Positions 27,701-35,959 of a stretch of DNA of 64,000 nt are shown piece by piece. How positions within the stretch are numbered: the stretch's first letter is position 1; each line of letters opens with the position of its first letter. Below the pieces are notes generated by a model, which saw only the letters and a program-made list of their open reading frames with translations, did not search any database and was not told the DNA's origin. The position numbers were made by a program, and so were the translations under genes. This DNA is from Dyadobacter sp. MSC1_007 (GTDB taxonomy: Bacteria; Bacteroidota; Bacteroidia; Cytophagales; Spirosomataceae), in contig NZ_JAMOZL010000016.1 in assembly GCF_023667495.1 (NCBI RefSeq), positions 62,001-126,000 on the forward strand, in the 5' to 3' direction.

Positions 27701-27878
27701 TGCCGCCCGATACGGAAACGGATGCGCTGGGGACCGGGCCAGAGTCGTCGGACACGACGCCCTTGATCGTTCCGGTATTCTGTTGTGCAAATGTAAAACC
27801 TGCCAGGCATAGCAAAGCCATGACTAGCAGCACCGGTTTCGTCCAGAACGGCTGGTGGAGGAAGTGTACTTTCATCAT
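24765..27878 (-). CDS. SusC/RagA-type TonB-linked outer membrane transporter
   Basis: With the start at 27878 the product has 1037 residues and a clean signal peptide (PVLLVMALLCLAGFTFAQ). An upstream in-frame ATG at 27926 would put an unlikely 16-residue extension before it. Then come a carboxypeptidase-D-like domain (GTIKGVVSDDSGPVPSASV), the plug (VTVSYGKQRQKEVTGSIVQI, VEFRIRGAAS) and the barrel. The C-terminus ends ISATFK, so the usual terminal phenylalanine is penultimate, a small oddity. It forms a unit with the SusD gene downstream and lacks the GACAG-box promoter shared by the two other minus-strand pairs. Confidence 0.93.
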   Translation of the reverse strand: MMKVHFLHQPFWTKPVLLVMALLCLAGFTFAQQNTGTIKGVVSDDSGPVPSASVSVSGGTTGTFTDAQGNYSLEVPEGTYTLTASYVGYSKNEQGKIRVAAGKETVVHFKLTGNTDLDAVTVSYGKQRQKEVTGSIVQIEAAQLQDMPVNQFAQQLQGKVAGVQIAQSSGQPGRGVEFRIRGAASFHASNQPLIVVDGIPLTGSINNINPSEIESFSVLKDASATALYGSRAANGVILITTKHAKAGDSKIEFNANYGIQKIPQNRVPKMMDARGYAQFMKERWEDRVKYEKLDPVKNPVDPAYANPEQYGEGTNWYKLLTRSAPIQNYDLTIQSAREKSSSTVIFGYQEQQGVLINTSTKLFSLRINQDLSLSNNKLKIGFNLAPSYRLDHNNRTSTDGVGGLFERVFEASPLISPFKPDGTYQRDTYSPGMVAYVNPLAQFMLTKDDYKTTRILANAYLNYEFISGLSFRGNVAIDKGAETRQFFQPGLITGTQGQTTGTSSSVDNGSYTAEGNLVWNKSFLNDHHIEVLGGYSAQKFSGMNNSLTGLGYTTDEIPYLTAATILSAGNSTYGAYSLLSTIGRLNYNYKGKYLLQGAVRRDGSSKFGANQRYGTFPSVSAGWVVSDEAFMQNVRFLDLFKIRASYGITGNNSFGNYDAQATIGNYYYALNGNSVSGQTINRLSNSELAWERNKQFDLGFEMSFFKNRVNVTYDYYNKISDGLIQQRPIPKASGFSTILFNVGKLKLWGHEVSVNTTNLTGNLKWNTSFNVSFDRNIIKELVSPGFIRRNNTVSSDYYRQQEGHRLGEFYGFIYEGLYKDEADLANSAKYGSASDVGTIKVRDISGPNGVPDGVIDDVNDRTFIGDPTPTFTGGLTNSFSYKNFDLNVHMAFSVGGEILNAAKWAYQTNMDGSRVMLAAAADRWRSPENPGSGVYPRTKTGTTAMGRQVNSQWLEDGSYLTAKNISLGYRFKLNGKYLLENMRVYASVQQAFVLTKYSGLNPEINFAGLDPTQGIGVDENAYPVPRTFSFGISATFK

Positions 27879-27946
27879 TGTAAGTAAAAGTGAAACGTTT
27901 TTTAAATGGATAAGGGTGGAAAGCAATAGGGCAGGTGGTCTTCATA

Positions 27947-27954
27947 CAAAAGTA
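27947..27954 (-). promoter_or_regulatory. Probable promoter -7 box of the susC gene at 27878
   Basis: On the minus strand TACTTTTG matches the Bacteroidota TAnnTTTG box exactly, about 70 bp before the start codon. No good TTTG box is seen 17-23 bp upstream. The region from here to 28085 is very AT-rich. Confidence 0.4.
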
Positions 27955-28156
27955 ACCGTGGCTTATTACCGCATTGTTAAGTACTTGTTAAAGAAAATTT
28001 AAATAAATGAAATATTATTTAAGTTAAATAAGTTTAAAATTATTCACTTCTAATCTTTTAAATAGAACTTTACTTTAAAAATATTTCATTTAATTGATTT
28101 CAAAATTGGCTGAATGTCCGGGCGGGGGAATTTCGGTAAAGGGAGTAGGCACAAAA

Positions 28157-28187
28157 AAAGCAGCACCGGTTGACCAGTGCTGCTTTC
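28157..28187 (-). terminator. Intrinsic terminator of the small-protein gene
   Basis: AAAGCAGCAC and GTGCTGCTTT form the stem, with an inner GGT/ACC pair. On the minus strand it is followed by a run of seven T, 20 bp past the stop at 28207. Confidence 0.8.
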
Positions 28188-28206
28188 GGAAGATAGGTAA
28201 TAGCGT

Positions 28207-28458
28207 TTAGCCCAGGGAAAGTCCGTTAGCCTCGTCCATATTTTCAAGTTTGATAAAATGACAAACATATCCCGCCGAACGGAGGGCCAATTGTATCCTT
28301 GTAAAGTCGGGTAGCTCGGACGTTAACGTCAAAAGGAATTCCTGAAAGTCATAAGCCCAGTGCTTTACATTCAGTTGTTTCAGGCAATCATGCAGTTTTT
28401 GGAGCGATTTGCTCGCTTTGATCTGCGTACGAAAGGATATCTTATAGGTTTTATTCAT
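28207..28458 (-). CDS. Small cytoplasmic protein of unknown function
   Basis: From the ATG at 28458 the product has 83 residues (an upstream ATG at 28506 would add 16). The pattern KTYKISFRTQI, a helix (ASKSLQKLHDCLKQLN), HWAYDFQEFLLTLTSE, a second helix with DFTRIQLALRSAG and YVCHFIKLEN suggests a beta-alpha-beta-beta-alpha-beta ferredoxin-like fold, like heavy-metal-associated domains but without CxxC. It has its own terminator, which supports it being a real gene. Function unknown. Confidence 0.7.
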   Translation of the reverse strand: MNKTYKISFRTQIKASKSLQKLHDCLKQLNVKHWAYDFQEFLLTLTSELPDFTRIQLALRSAGYVCHFIKLENMDEANGLSLG

Positions 28459-28587
28459 TGTTTTACGGCTAATTTGTTGGCGGCGATATGTAACCGCTAC
28501 TTTCACATCGTTGATTTATTTTATCAAAAGTCGAACTTATTTAAAATAATTCCAAATAGTGTTAGTGAAATATTTACTTAAAAACAG

Positions 28588-28628
28588 GAAAAGCTCTGCA
28601 AATACTGGCGTAAGTTGCAAAGCTTTTC
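28588..28628 (-). terminator. Probable terminator after the dipeptidase gene
   Basis: GAAAAGCTCTGCAA (28588-28601) and TTGCAAAGCTTTTC (28615-28628) are near-perfect inverted copies, with a T-rich stretch after the stem on the minus strand. It lies about 75 bp past the stop of the dipeptidase gene at 28703. Confidence 0.6.
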
Positions 28629-28702
28629 GGGAAAAGGCCTTTATTGTATTATTAAGAATTTATTAGATTTTCTAAATTCCTCACGAGATCGCGGTAAACG
28701 CG

Positions 28703-29773
28703 TCAGGACCAGCTTCTTTCCAGGAAGTCGACCCAGTTCCGCCACATAATGCGTTCAATATCGTCGGCAGTATAGCCCCTGCGTTCCAGGATCGCCGTTA
28801 TTGTTTGCAGATCGGCGATAGAGTCGAGATCGCCGGGAGACTGTTCTTTGCCATACGCGCCATCCAGATCCGAGCCGATTCCGACGTGGAATGCATTACC
28901 TGCGAGCTGACAGATATGGTCGATATGCTGAGCGATATGCTCGATTTTTAAGCCTGTACTTTCCGGAGTGGATTTGCCCCGTTCCCAGCCAGGTATCATC
29001 ATCCAGGCGTCGAACGCCATGCCGATCACCGCTTTTCTGTTCAACAATTCGCGGATCATCTCGTCGGAAAACTGGCGGTTATGTGGCGTAATAGCACGAA
29101 CAAGATTGTGGCTTGCCCATACCGGGCCTTTGTAAATGTCCATGGCTTCCCAAAACGCAGTATCGCAAAGATGGGTGGCGTCCAGGATCATATTCAGTTT
29201 GTCCATTTCATAAAGCAAATCCTTGCCTTTTTGTGAAAGGGGAGCATCGGAATCCGTTCCGTACGCATACACGCCCGGCCCGTAATGCGCAGGTCCAATG
29301 GCACGCAGGCCATATCCGTACGCGATTTCAAGATTTTTCAGGCCGATAAATGAATCCGCACCTTCCAGGCTTAGAATGTATCCGATGGGCAGTTTTTCGG
29401 TGGATTCCGCATTCTGCCATAATTTTAAATGGGCGTATAAGCCTGTCAGGTCAGTAATCTGAACCATTTCACCTGCCTCTTCCATGGCCTTGTACCATGC
29501 GACTTGCGCCTGAGTTTGCGCCCAGGCTTGTGCTTGCGAGTGCCAGCCGGGAATTTTACTGTCGGGTTTTACAAAACGGGCGATTTGGGTGGCCACGCAC
29601 ATGCCGATATTTCCTTTGCGCATTTCCGGAAAACTGACCACGCCCTTGCCGCGGTCGGGCTTATCGGTCAGGTTCTTTTCACGTTCGCGGATTGCATACA
29701 GGTCTTGGGTCAGGTCCCGGTTCCATTCCACGGCATTCATGGAGAGGTCGAGGTGCGCGTCAAATAAAAACAT
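28703..29773 (-). CDS. Membrane-dipeptidase-family (M19) zinc peptidase
   Basis: This 356-residue protein is of the renal dipeptidase/M19 type. The first metal pair is in FDAHLDLSMN at the N-terminus (the HxD motif); further blocks are LILDATHLCDTAFWEAM, VWASHNLVRAITPHNRQFSDEM and HVGIGSDLDG. The start at 29773 (MFLFDAHLD) was chosen because an earlier in-frame ATG at 29857 would overlap the neighbouring gene and add unrelated residues. M19 enzymes cleave dipeptides and many accept a D-residue at the C-terminal position. There is no signal peptide, so it acts in the cytoplasm. It follows a D-serine dehydratase-like gene by 25 bp, which fits release of D-amino acids from dipeptides. Confidence 0.9.
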   Translation of the reverse strand: MFLFDAHLDLSMNAVEWNRDLTQDLYAIREREKNLTDKPDRGKGVVSFPEMRKGNIGMCVATQIARFVKPDSKIPGWHSQAQAWAQTQAQVAWYKAMEEAGEMVQITDLTGLYAHLKLWQNAESTEKLPIGYILSLEGADSFIGLKNLEIAYGYGLRAIGPAHYGPGVYAYGTDSDAPLSQKGKDLLYEMDKLNMILDATHLCDTAFWEAMDIYKGPVWASHNLVRAITPHNRQFSDEMIRELLNRKAVIGMAFDAWMMIPGWERGKSTPESTGLKIEHIAQHIDHICQLAGNAFHVGIGSDLDGAYGKEQSPGDLDSIADLQTITAILERRGYTADDIERIMWRNWVDFLERSWS

Positions 29774-29798
29774 GTATTTTGAATTAAGGATTTTAGGA

Positions 29799-30911
29799 TT
29801 AAATAGTGAGCCTGCGGCTGCGCGCGGTGATTTTCCATTCGCCGAGGACATTGCCATCTTCCATCACGGTTGCGTAATCATGTAGCGCGACGGTAGGGCA
29901 AATGTGATAGGGTAGGGCGTAGAATACATCGCCAATATTGATCGCATCCCAGGCCTCAGCCGTCACTTCCAGCACGCCATGTTCTTCACTTTGGCCTATG
30001 ACAGTGTATCCTGCAAGATTCAGCAATCTTAATCTGTTTTCTACCGGATTTTCCGCGGCAATTGCTTTATGGCCGAGGTCGATGGTGACAATGCCTGCTG
30101 TGGGTTTTGAAACCACGCGAGTGAGGATCAATGCAGCGTGTTCAAAAGGTTGACCGTCGAAACGATCGCCATAGCCCCAATCCCAAAGTACATTGGTGCC
30201 TGGACTAAGGTAAACATCCGGCCGCAGTAAATGTACGGTGAAAGACGGGGAGCCACCCGCAATGATCATAGGGGCCTTTCCGCAGTCGGCCTCAATGCGG
30301 TCGAGTAGGGGGAGTACTTTTTCGTAGGCCTCGTCTGCTGTCGCTTTTCGCTCTGAAAACTCCGGATTGCGGATGTGGCCATCATATATATGTACGCCCG
30401 CGAGCGAAATGCCTTCCAGCGACAAGACATGCCGGTAGAGTGAAAGCAAAGCCTCGTCGGTAGCGTGGCCGGTGCGGTTCATGCCGTTATTGACATCCAG
30501 AAAAATAGGGGAAGTGCGACCTAAGGCCAACGATTCCGTACTCAATATATCAGCAGACTGCTCATTGTCGATCAGCGAAGAGAATGTGACGTCAGGAAAT
30601 GTTTCCCGGAGTTTGAAGAGGCGTGCAAGGTTCGGGCCGACCATTTGGTAAGACAACAAGATCCATTTCACCCCGGCCGTCGCCAGCATTTCAGCCTCGG
30701 CGATAGTAGCGCACTTGAACTTGCTGATACCGTGTTCGAGCTGCATTTGCACAATTTCTGGGCATTTGTGGGTCTTTACATGCGGCACCAGTCTCGCTGG
30801 ATCACCAGCCAGGCTGATCATACTACGGATATTGCCTTCGATCCGATCCTTATAAAAAAGCAAAGATGGCGAAATGACTTGTTCAGGAGCGTTGAGTAGG
30901 AACCAGGACAT
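29799..30911 (-). CDS. PLP enzyme of the D-serine dehydratase / D-threonine aldolase family
   Basis: This 370-residue fold-type III PLP enzyme has the Schiff-base lysine K46 in PHVKTHKCPE and a phosphate-binding AGGSPSF block near residue 220. The metal site near the C-terminus reads YHICPTVALHD, that is H336-x-C338. In the eukaryotic-type zinc D-serine dehydratases (yeast Dsd1, chicken DSD) the zinc ligands are His and Cys two apart, while bacterial D-threonine aldolases have His-x-Asp. The sequence therefore favours D-serine dehydratase, yielding pyruvate and ammonia via 2-aminoacrylate. A RidA gene directly upstream, which clears aminoacrylate, and a GntP/DsdX-type permease agree with this. 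Automated annotation would probably call it D-threonine aldolase. Confidence 0.85.
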   Translation of the reverse strand: MSWFLLNAPEQVISPSLLFYKDRIEGNIRSMISLAGDPARLVPHVKTHKCPEIVQMQLEHGISKFKCATIAEAEMLATAGVKWILLSYQMVGPNLARLFKLRETFPDVTFSSLIDNEQSADILSTESLALGRTSPIFLDVNNGMNRTGHATDEALLSLYRHVLSLEGISLAGVHIYDGHIRNPEFSERKATADEAYEKVLPLLDRIEADCGKAPMIIAGGSPSFTVHLLRPDVYLSPGTNVLWDWGYGDRFDGQPFEHAALILTRVVSKPTAGIVTIDLGHKAIAAENPVENRLRLLNLAGYTVIGQSEEHGVLEVTAEAWDAINIGDVFYALPYHICPTVALHDYATVMEDGNVLGEWKITARSRRLTI

Positions 30912-30956
30912 TTTTCAATTTTGAATGAGTGAATGAGTGAATGTTCAAATTCAACA

Positions 30957-31454
30957 CTATTTTTCTTCTAACTCAAACATCGCTTCGATCTCCACGGGGA
31001 TGTTATCTGGTAGCGTGCCCATTCCTACTGCGCTTCTTACGCCGATGCCGTTTTCTTCGCCCCAAACTTTGGCGAACAGCTCGCTGCAACCGTTGATGAT
31101 GAAGGGATGCTTCTCAAAATCAGTCGTGCAGTTGACCATGCCTAATACTTTTATAACGCGTTTAACGCGGTTAAGGCTGCCCAAATTCGCTTTTAATGTA
31201 GACAGTATGGCAAGTCCTACCTGGCGTGCAGCCAATTTTCCCTGCTCGGCATCCAGGTCTTTTCCGATGCGGCCTTTGATCAGCGAGCCGTCATCCTGCA
31301 CTGTGCCGTGGCCCGAAACGTACACCCAGCGTTTGTCGACGATTAAAAGTGGTTTGTAAACGCCAACAGGTTTTGGGGCGGGCGGCAGGTTGAGTCCGAG
31401 CGCAGCAAAGTTTGATTCAGGTGTATTGTCCATAAGAGTAAAGTATTTTTCCAT
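30957..31454 (-). CDS. RidA/YjgF-family enamine/imine deaminase
   Basis: This 165-residue protein is of the RidA superfamily. It shows VYVSGHGTVQDDG, then ARQVGLAILSTLKANLGSLNRVKRVIKVLG, and the C-terminal VRSAVGMGTLPDNIPVEIEA, where the arginine is equivalent to the catalytic R105 of E. coli RidA. The usual role is hydrolysis of reactive 2-aminoacrylate. Its place next to a PLP dehydratase-like enzyme is functionally sensible. It has an N-terminal extension of about 20 residues relative to short RidA proteins, like the YjgF-like subgroup. Confidence 0.88.
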   Translation of the reverse strand: MEKYFTLMDNTPESNFAALGLNLPPAPKPVGVYKPLLIVDKRWVYVSGHGTVQDDGSLIKGRIGKDLDAEQGKLAARQVGLAILSTLKANLGSLNRVKRVIKVLGMVNCTTDFEKHPFIINGCSELFAKVWGEENGIGVRSAVGMGTLPDNIPVEIEAMFELEEK

Positions 31455-31664
31455 TCGTTGAAACGAACGGGTATTGATTGGATATTGATTAATTTATTGA
31501 TTTTCCCATTTGTGGAAACGAACGAGAACTGATTGATTATTAATTAATTATTAACTTCCCCACCCGTCAAAACGAGCTGAGATTGACTAAATCTCAAAGT
31601 AAAGAGTGTAAAAGACTTCCCCAATACTCTCCCAATATCAATTACCGTCCGTTTTAACGGGCGG
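31451..31664. repeat. Four diverged CGTT/AACG palindromes between ridA-like and gntP-like genes
   Basis: Imperfect inverted repeats lie at 31451-31471 (CCATTCGTTGAAACGAACGG), 31505-31525, 31560-31580 and 31645-31664 (CCGTCCGTTTTAACGGGCGG). The first three are 54-55 bp apart and each is followed by a TGATTG-like segment. The first overlaps the start codon of the RidA-like gene. The rest of this 216-bp space holds no gene. They may be degenerate REP-like copies or sites in the transcript leader. Confidence 0.5.
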
Positions 31665-31670
31665 TAAGGA

Positions 31671-32975
31671 CTAGACGAACAAATTTAGAACTAAAACGCC
31701 CAATAGACCCATTATAGAGACAATTGTTTCCATAACCGACCACGTGAGCAGCGTGTCTTTGATGCTCAGATTGAAGTATTCTTTGAAGAGCCAGAAGCCA
31801 CCGTCGTTCAAATGGGAGAACATGAGACTACCTGAACCAATAGCCAGCACAAGCAATTCCGGCGGTACGGACGAGTTCACTAACAATGGAGCAAGTATGC
31901 CCACAGTAGTAAGTCCGGCGACAGTTGCTGAGCCCACGCAAACGCGGATCACGGCCGCAATGCACCAGCTCAGCAGGAGCGGGGAGACGTTGATACCTTT
32001 CAGACTTTCGGCAATGTAAGTGCTCACGCCGCTAGCAGTCATCACTTCTTTAAAAACACCTGCGCCAGCAATGATCAGCAGAATTACCGATACGCCTTTA
32101 AAAGCTTCCTCCATAGATTTGCTGATCTTTTTCATGTTCATGCCCCGCATAATGCCTAATGCATAAGCAGCAAATAAAACAGAAACCAGCATTCCGAAAT
32201 AGGGTTCGGCCAGCAGGCCTATGACCTTATTGTCGGGATAAACGCGTTTGATTCCAGACATAGCGGTTAGTAAAAACACAGGTAGCAATGCCGTGATTAC
32301 GCTGATGGCAAGACCGGGCAGTTCGGAAGCAGGTCTTGGTTTTACATTAAAAAGATCGGCGTCGGGTTTGGGCTGAAACCGTTTCAGCGTGCTTCCAAAC
32401 AGGGGACCGGCCACGGCGATGGCAGGCAAGGAAACGATCATCCCATAAAATAGGGTCTTACCCAGATCGGCATGAAGCTGGCTGGCAATCGCTGCCGGAG
32501 AAGGGTGGGGTGGGAGGTAACCATGTGCTACCGATAATGCCGATAACATGGGAACTCCAATATATAATAATGGTAGGCGGGCAGTAGCGCTGATCATGAA
32601 AATCAGCGGGATCACAATTACAAAACCCGCATTGTAAAATAATGGAATACCTATTACAAAGCCGGCGAGCGCCATACCCCACTGGATATACCGTTGACCA
32701 AAAAGACTGATCAATGCATCCGTGATCCTTTGCGCTGCCCCACTATCGGCTACCATCTTCCCCAGCATCGCCCCGAACCCTACTATCAACACTAAATCGC
32801 CTAATGTCCCTCCCACACCTTTTTGAATGGCTTTGCTGACCGTTTCAACGTCGAGCCCGCTGGCTAGTCCCAATGCAATGGAGACGAGTAGGAATGAAAT
32901 AAAGGTGTCTATTTTGAGCCAGGCAATAAGCAGAATGAGCGCAAGGATTGCGATAAAGGTTAATAGTAAAGGCAT
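31671..32975 (-). CDS. GntP-family permease (gluconate / D-serine type)
   Basis: This 434-residue polytopic protein of about 12-14 helices belongs to the GntP family: GVGGTLGDLVLIVGFGAMLGKMVADSG, GYLPPHPSPAAIASQLHADLG and the C-terminal IGSGSLMFSHLNDGGFWLFKE are typical. The family includes gluconate, fructuronate and D-serine (DsdX) permeases, which sequence alone separates poorly. The following genes (RidA, D-serine dehydratase-like, dipeptidase) point to D-serine or another D-hydroxyamino acid. It is the first gene of this minus-strand unit. Confidence 0.9.
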   Translation of the reverse strand: MPLLLTFIAILALILLIAWLKIDTFISFLLVSIALGLASGLDVETVSKAIQKGVGGTLGDLVLIVGFGAMLGKMVADSGAAQRITDALISLFGQRYIQWGMALAGFVIGIPLFYNAGFVIVIPLIFMISATARLPLLYIGVPMLSALSVAHGYLPPHPSPAAIASQLHADLGKTLFYGMIVSLPAIAVAGPLFGSTLKRFQPKPDADLFNVKPRPASELPGLAISVITALLPVFLLTAMSGIKRVYPDNKVIGLLAEPYFGMLVSVLFAAYALGIMRGMNMKKISKSMEEAFKGVSVILLIIAGAGVFKEVMTASGVSTYIAESLKGINVSPLLLSWCIAAVIRVCVGSATVAGLTTVGILAPLLVNSSVPPELLVLAIGSGSLMFSHLNDGGFWLFKEYFNLSIKDTLLTWSVMETIVSIMGLLGVLVLNLFV

Positions 32976-33204
32976 AAGTGAAATTGTCGAAAAGTAAGCT
33001 TTAGCTAATAAGCGGGAAGAAAGTAAAATTTAATGATAGAAGCCAATTTAGTTTTACCGGCACATTTCCACCGCATAATGACCATGGTATCACGGATATA
33101 CGCTTACGGCTTCAAAATAGCACAAAAGATAGTTTGTTAGAATGCTTTAAAATAGCGAAATTTGACTTTTTAGAACCTGGAACATTGTATTAATTCATTG
33201 AGGA

Positions 33205-33237
33205 TTTGAATAAAATCAATCCCTCACTTTAAATTTC
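33205..33237 (+). promoter_or_regulatory. Probable gyrA promoter
   Basis: TTTG at 33205-33208 is followed after 21 bp by TAAATTTC (33230-33237), one mismatch from TAnnTTTG. The start codon is 20 bp further on, so the leader would be very short. The remaining space back to 32976 shows nothing else. Confidence 0.45.
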
Positions 33238-33256
33238 GATTCTTTTCTAATTCTTT

Positions 33257-35887
33257 ATGGCAGAATCTTCTGGTGAAAACATTATCCCCATTAATATTGA
33301 GGATGAAATGCGCGGCGCTTACATCGATTACTCGATGTCCGTTATTATTTCCCGTGCTTTACCCGACGTCCGCGATGGTCTGAAGCCCGTTCACCGGCGG
33401 GTCCTTTACGGGATGGACGATCTGGGCGTTAATTATAACCGGTCTCACAAGAAATCAGCTCGTATAGTAGGGGAAGTGTTGGGTAAGTATCACCCGCACG
33501 GTGACTCATCTGTTTATAATACCATGGTCCGCATGGCCCAGCCGTGGTCGCTGCGCTATCCGCTCGTGGATGGTCAGGGTAACTTCGGGTCGGTCGACGG
33601 TGATAATCCCGCGGCGATGCGTTACACAGAGGCAAGACTGAAAAGGATTGCTGATGAGCTTCTTGCAGACCTTAATAAGGATACCGTCGATTTTCAGCCA
33701 AACTTTGATGACTCGCTCAGTGAGCCGTCGGTTTTGCCTGCAAAATTCCCTAACCTGCTTGTCAACGGCTCGTCGGGTATTGCGGTAGGTATGGCTACTA
33801 ACATGGCCCCGCACAACTTGTCGGAAGTAGTGGATGGCGTGCTGGCTTATATCGATAATAATGATATTACGATCCCGGAATTGATGGAGCACGTTAAGGC
33901 CCCAGATTTTCCTACGGGAGGTATTATATATGGTTATAACGGAGTGCGCTCTGCATTTGAAACCGGCCGCGGCAGCATTATCATGCGTTCCAAGGCCCAG
34001 TTTGAAGTAGGGAAAAATGGTCGCGAGCAAATTATCGTTACCGAAATTCCGTATATGACCAACAAGGCGGCGATGATCGAACGCATTGCTGCATTAATCA
34101 ATGACAAGAAACTGGACGGTATCTCGGACATCCGGGATGAATCAGACAGGGACGGGATGCGCATCGTTTTCGATCTGAAAAAAGATGCTATTCCTAATAT
34201 CGTATTGAACCACTTGTTCAAATACACCCCGCTGCAATCCTCTTTTGGGGTGAACAACGTAGCGCTTGTGAAGGGCCGGCCGGTAATGCTGAACCTCAAA
34301 GACCTGATCCGGCATTATGTGGATCACCGCATTGTGGTGATCACGCGTCGTACGGAATACGAATTGCGTGAAGCTGAGAAACGGGCACATATCCTGGAAG
34401 GTTTGCTGATCGCATTAGATAACCTGGATGCGGTAATCACACTTATCCGGAATGCACGCGATCCGGAAACAGCGAAGAACGGATTGATGGAACAGTTCAA
34501 TCTGTCGGAAATCCAGGCACGCGCTATCCTAGAACTTCGTTTGCAACGTCTGACCGGTCTGGAAAGAGACAAGATCGTGAAGGAATACGAGGAGATTATG
34601 GCCTTGATCACAGATTTGAAAGACATTCTTGCCAACGAGAGCCGTAAATTCGATATCGTCAGGACTGAACTTAATGAAATTAAAGAACGCTATGGTGATG
34701 CCCGCAGGACTGTAATCGAGTTTTCTGCCGAGGAATTCAGCGACGAGGATATGATCGCCGACGAGGAAATGCTCATTACCATTTCTAATGAAGGCTATAT
34801 TAAAAGAACACCGCTTTCGGAATACCGGACGCAGACCAGGGGCGGGGTTGGTTCACGTGGTGTGAAAACCAAGGACACCGACTTTACCGAGCATTTGTTC
34901 TCAGCAACGATGCTCAATTACCTGCTCATCTTTACCGAATATGGTAAGTTGTTCTGGATGAAAGTGTATGAAGTGCCGGAAGGAAGCAAAACATCGAAAG
35001 GCCGTCCGATCCAGAATTTGATTAGCCTTGAAAACGGGGATTCGATCCGTTCGGTAATTAATGTGCGCACTTTGTCGAATGAGGATTATATCAACAATAA
35101 TTACCTCATAATGTGTACAGAGCAGGGCACTATCAAAAAGACTTTGCTTGAAGCATATTCACGTCCGCGTACAAATGGTATTATCGCCATTTCTATCAAT
35201 GAAGGTGACCGTTTGCTAAATGTTGCGTTAACCAATGGTGACAACGATATCGTAATCGCGTCAAGTGCAGGACGCGCCGTGCGGTTCAACGAGAAAGGTG
35301 TAAGACCGATGGGGCGTACAGCCGCCGGTGTCCGTGGTATCAACCTGAACGATCCTGATAATAAGGTAATTGGCATGGTCTGCATCAGCAGGGAAGATGC
35401 ACAGTTGCTTGTTGTTTCCGAAAATGGATTTGGAAAGCGCTCTGCGATAGATAGTTACCGTGTCACCAAGCGTGGCGGTAAGGGAGTTTCGACTATGAAT
35501 GCTACCGACAAGGTTGGTAAGCTGGTAGCTATCCGGGAAGTAACGGAGCAGGACGATCTGATGATCATTACCAGGAATGGTATCGCCATCAGAATGAGCG
35601 TGTTGGATATTCGCCAGGCAGGACGGAACACACAAGGTGTGAAGCTGATCAAGCTGAATAACAACGATGAAATTACTTCGGTTACCCGTATTCTAAAGGA
35701 TCCTGACGAAAAAGAAGCAGAGGAACTTGATGAAGAAGGCAACGTAGTGGTAAAACCGGTAGCTGTGGTTGAGGGCGAGGCCGACGAGGATATCCTTGCT
35801 GACGACGAGCTCGATGAAGAGGATGATGACGTGGCCGAGGACGACGAAGAAGATGAAAATGATCCTTCTGAGGACTCAGAGGCATGA
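33257..35887 (+). CDS. gyrA: DNA gyrase subunit A
   Basis: This 876-residue protein is GyrA over its whole length. The catalytic tyrosine is Y123 in AAMRYTEARL (E. coli Y122), followed by the breakage-reunion core and the six-bladed C-terminal pinwheel, with the GyrA box as QTRGGVG and later repeats such as RPMGRTAAGVRGINL. It ends in a highly acidic tail of about 50 residues. In the quinolone-resistance-determining region the residues equivalent to E. coli S83 and D87 are S84 and N88 (HGDSSVYNTM). It stands alone on the plus strand, followed by a TPR gene with its own promoter. Confidence 0.98.
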   Translation: MAESSGENIIPINIEDEMRGAYIDYSMSVIISRALPDVRDGLKPVHRRVLYGMDDLGVNYNRSHKKSARIVGEVLGKYHPHGDSSVYNTMVRMAQPWSLRYPLVDGQGNFGSVDGDNPAAMRYTEARLKRIADELLADLNKDTVDFQPNFDDSLSEPSVLPAKFPNLLVNGSSGIAVGMATNMAPHNLSEVVDGVLAYIDNNDITIPELMEHVKAPDFPTGGIIYGYNGVRSAFETGRGSIIMRSKAQFEVGKNGREQIIVTEIPYMTNKAAMIERIAALINDKKLDGISDIRDESDRDGMRIVFDLKKDAIPNIVLNHLFKYTPLQSSFGVNNVALVKGRPVMLNLKDLIRHYVDHRIVVITRRTEYELREAEKRAHILEGLLIALDNLDAVITLIRNARDPETAKNGLMEQFNLSEIQARAILELRLQRLTGLERDKIVKEYEEIMALITDLKDILANESRKFDIVRTELNEIKERYGDARRTVIEFSAEEFSDEDMIADEEMLITISNEGYIKRTPLSEYRTQTRGGVGSRGVKTKDTDFTEHLFSATMLNYLLIFTEYGKLFWMKVYEVPEGSKTSKGRPIQNLISLENGDSIRSVINVRTLSNEDYINNNYLIMCTEQGTIKKTLLEAYSRPRTNGIIAISINEGDRLLNVALTNGDNDIVIASSAGRAVRFNEKGVRPMGRTAAGVRGINLNDPDNKVIGMVCISREDAQLLVVSENGFGKRSAIDSYRVTKRGGKGVSTMNATDKVGKLVAIREVTEQDDLMIITRNGIAIRMSVLDIRQAGRNTQGVKLIKLNNNDEITSVTRILKDPDEKEAEELDEEGNVVVKPVAVVEGEADEDILADDELDEEDDDVAEDDEEDENDPSEDSEA

Positions 35888-35889
35888 TT

Positions 35890-35922
35890 TTTGTAAAAAT
35901 AATATTAATTGATTTATATTTA
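35890..35922 (+). promoter_or_regulatory. Probable promoter of the TPR protein gene
   Basis: TTTG (35890-35893) and TATATTTA (35915-35922), one mismatch from TAnnTTTG, are 21 bp apart, the same spacing as at gyrA. The start codon follows 37 bp later. Confidence 0.45.
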
Positions 35923-35959
35923 GGACTCGAACAATCAATCACAACCAAAGTTAATATTT

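Noticed and set aside
29799..30911. D-threonine aldolase as the name of the PLP enzyme
   Set aside because: The metal motif is His-x-Cys, as in zinc D-serine dehydratases, not His-x-Asp, and RidA is its neighbour; kept only as the family-level alternative.
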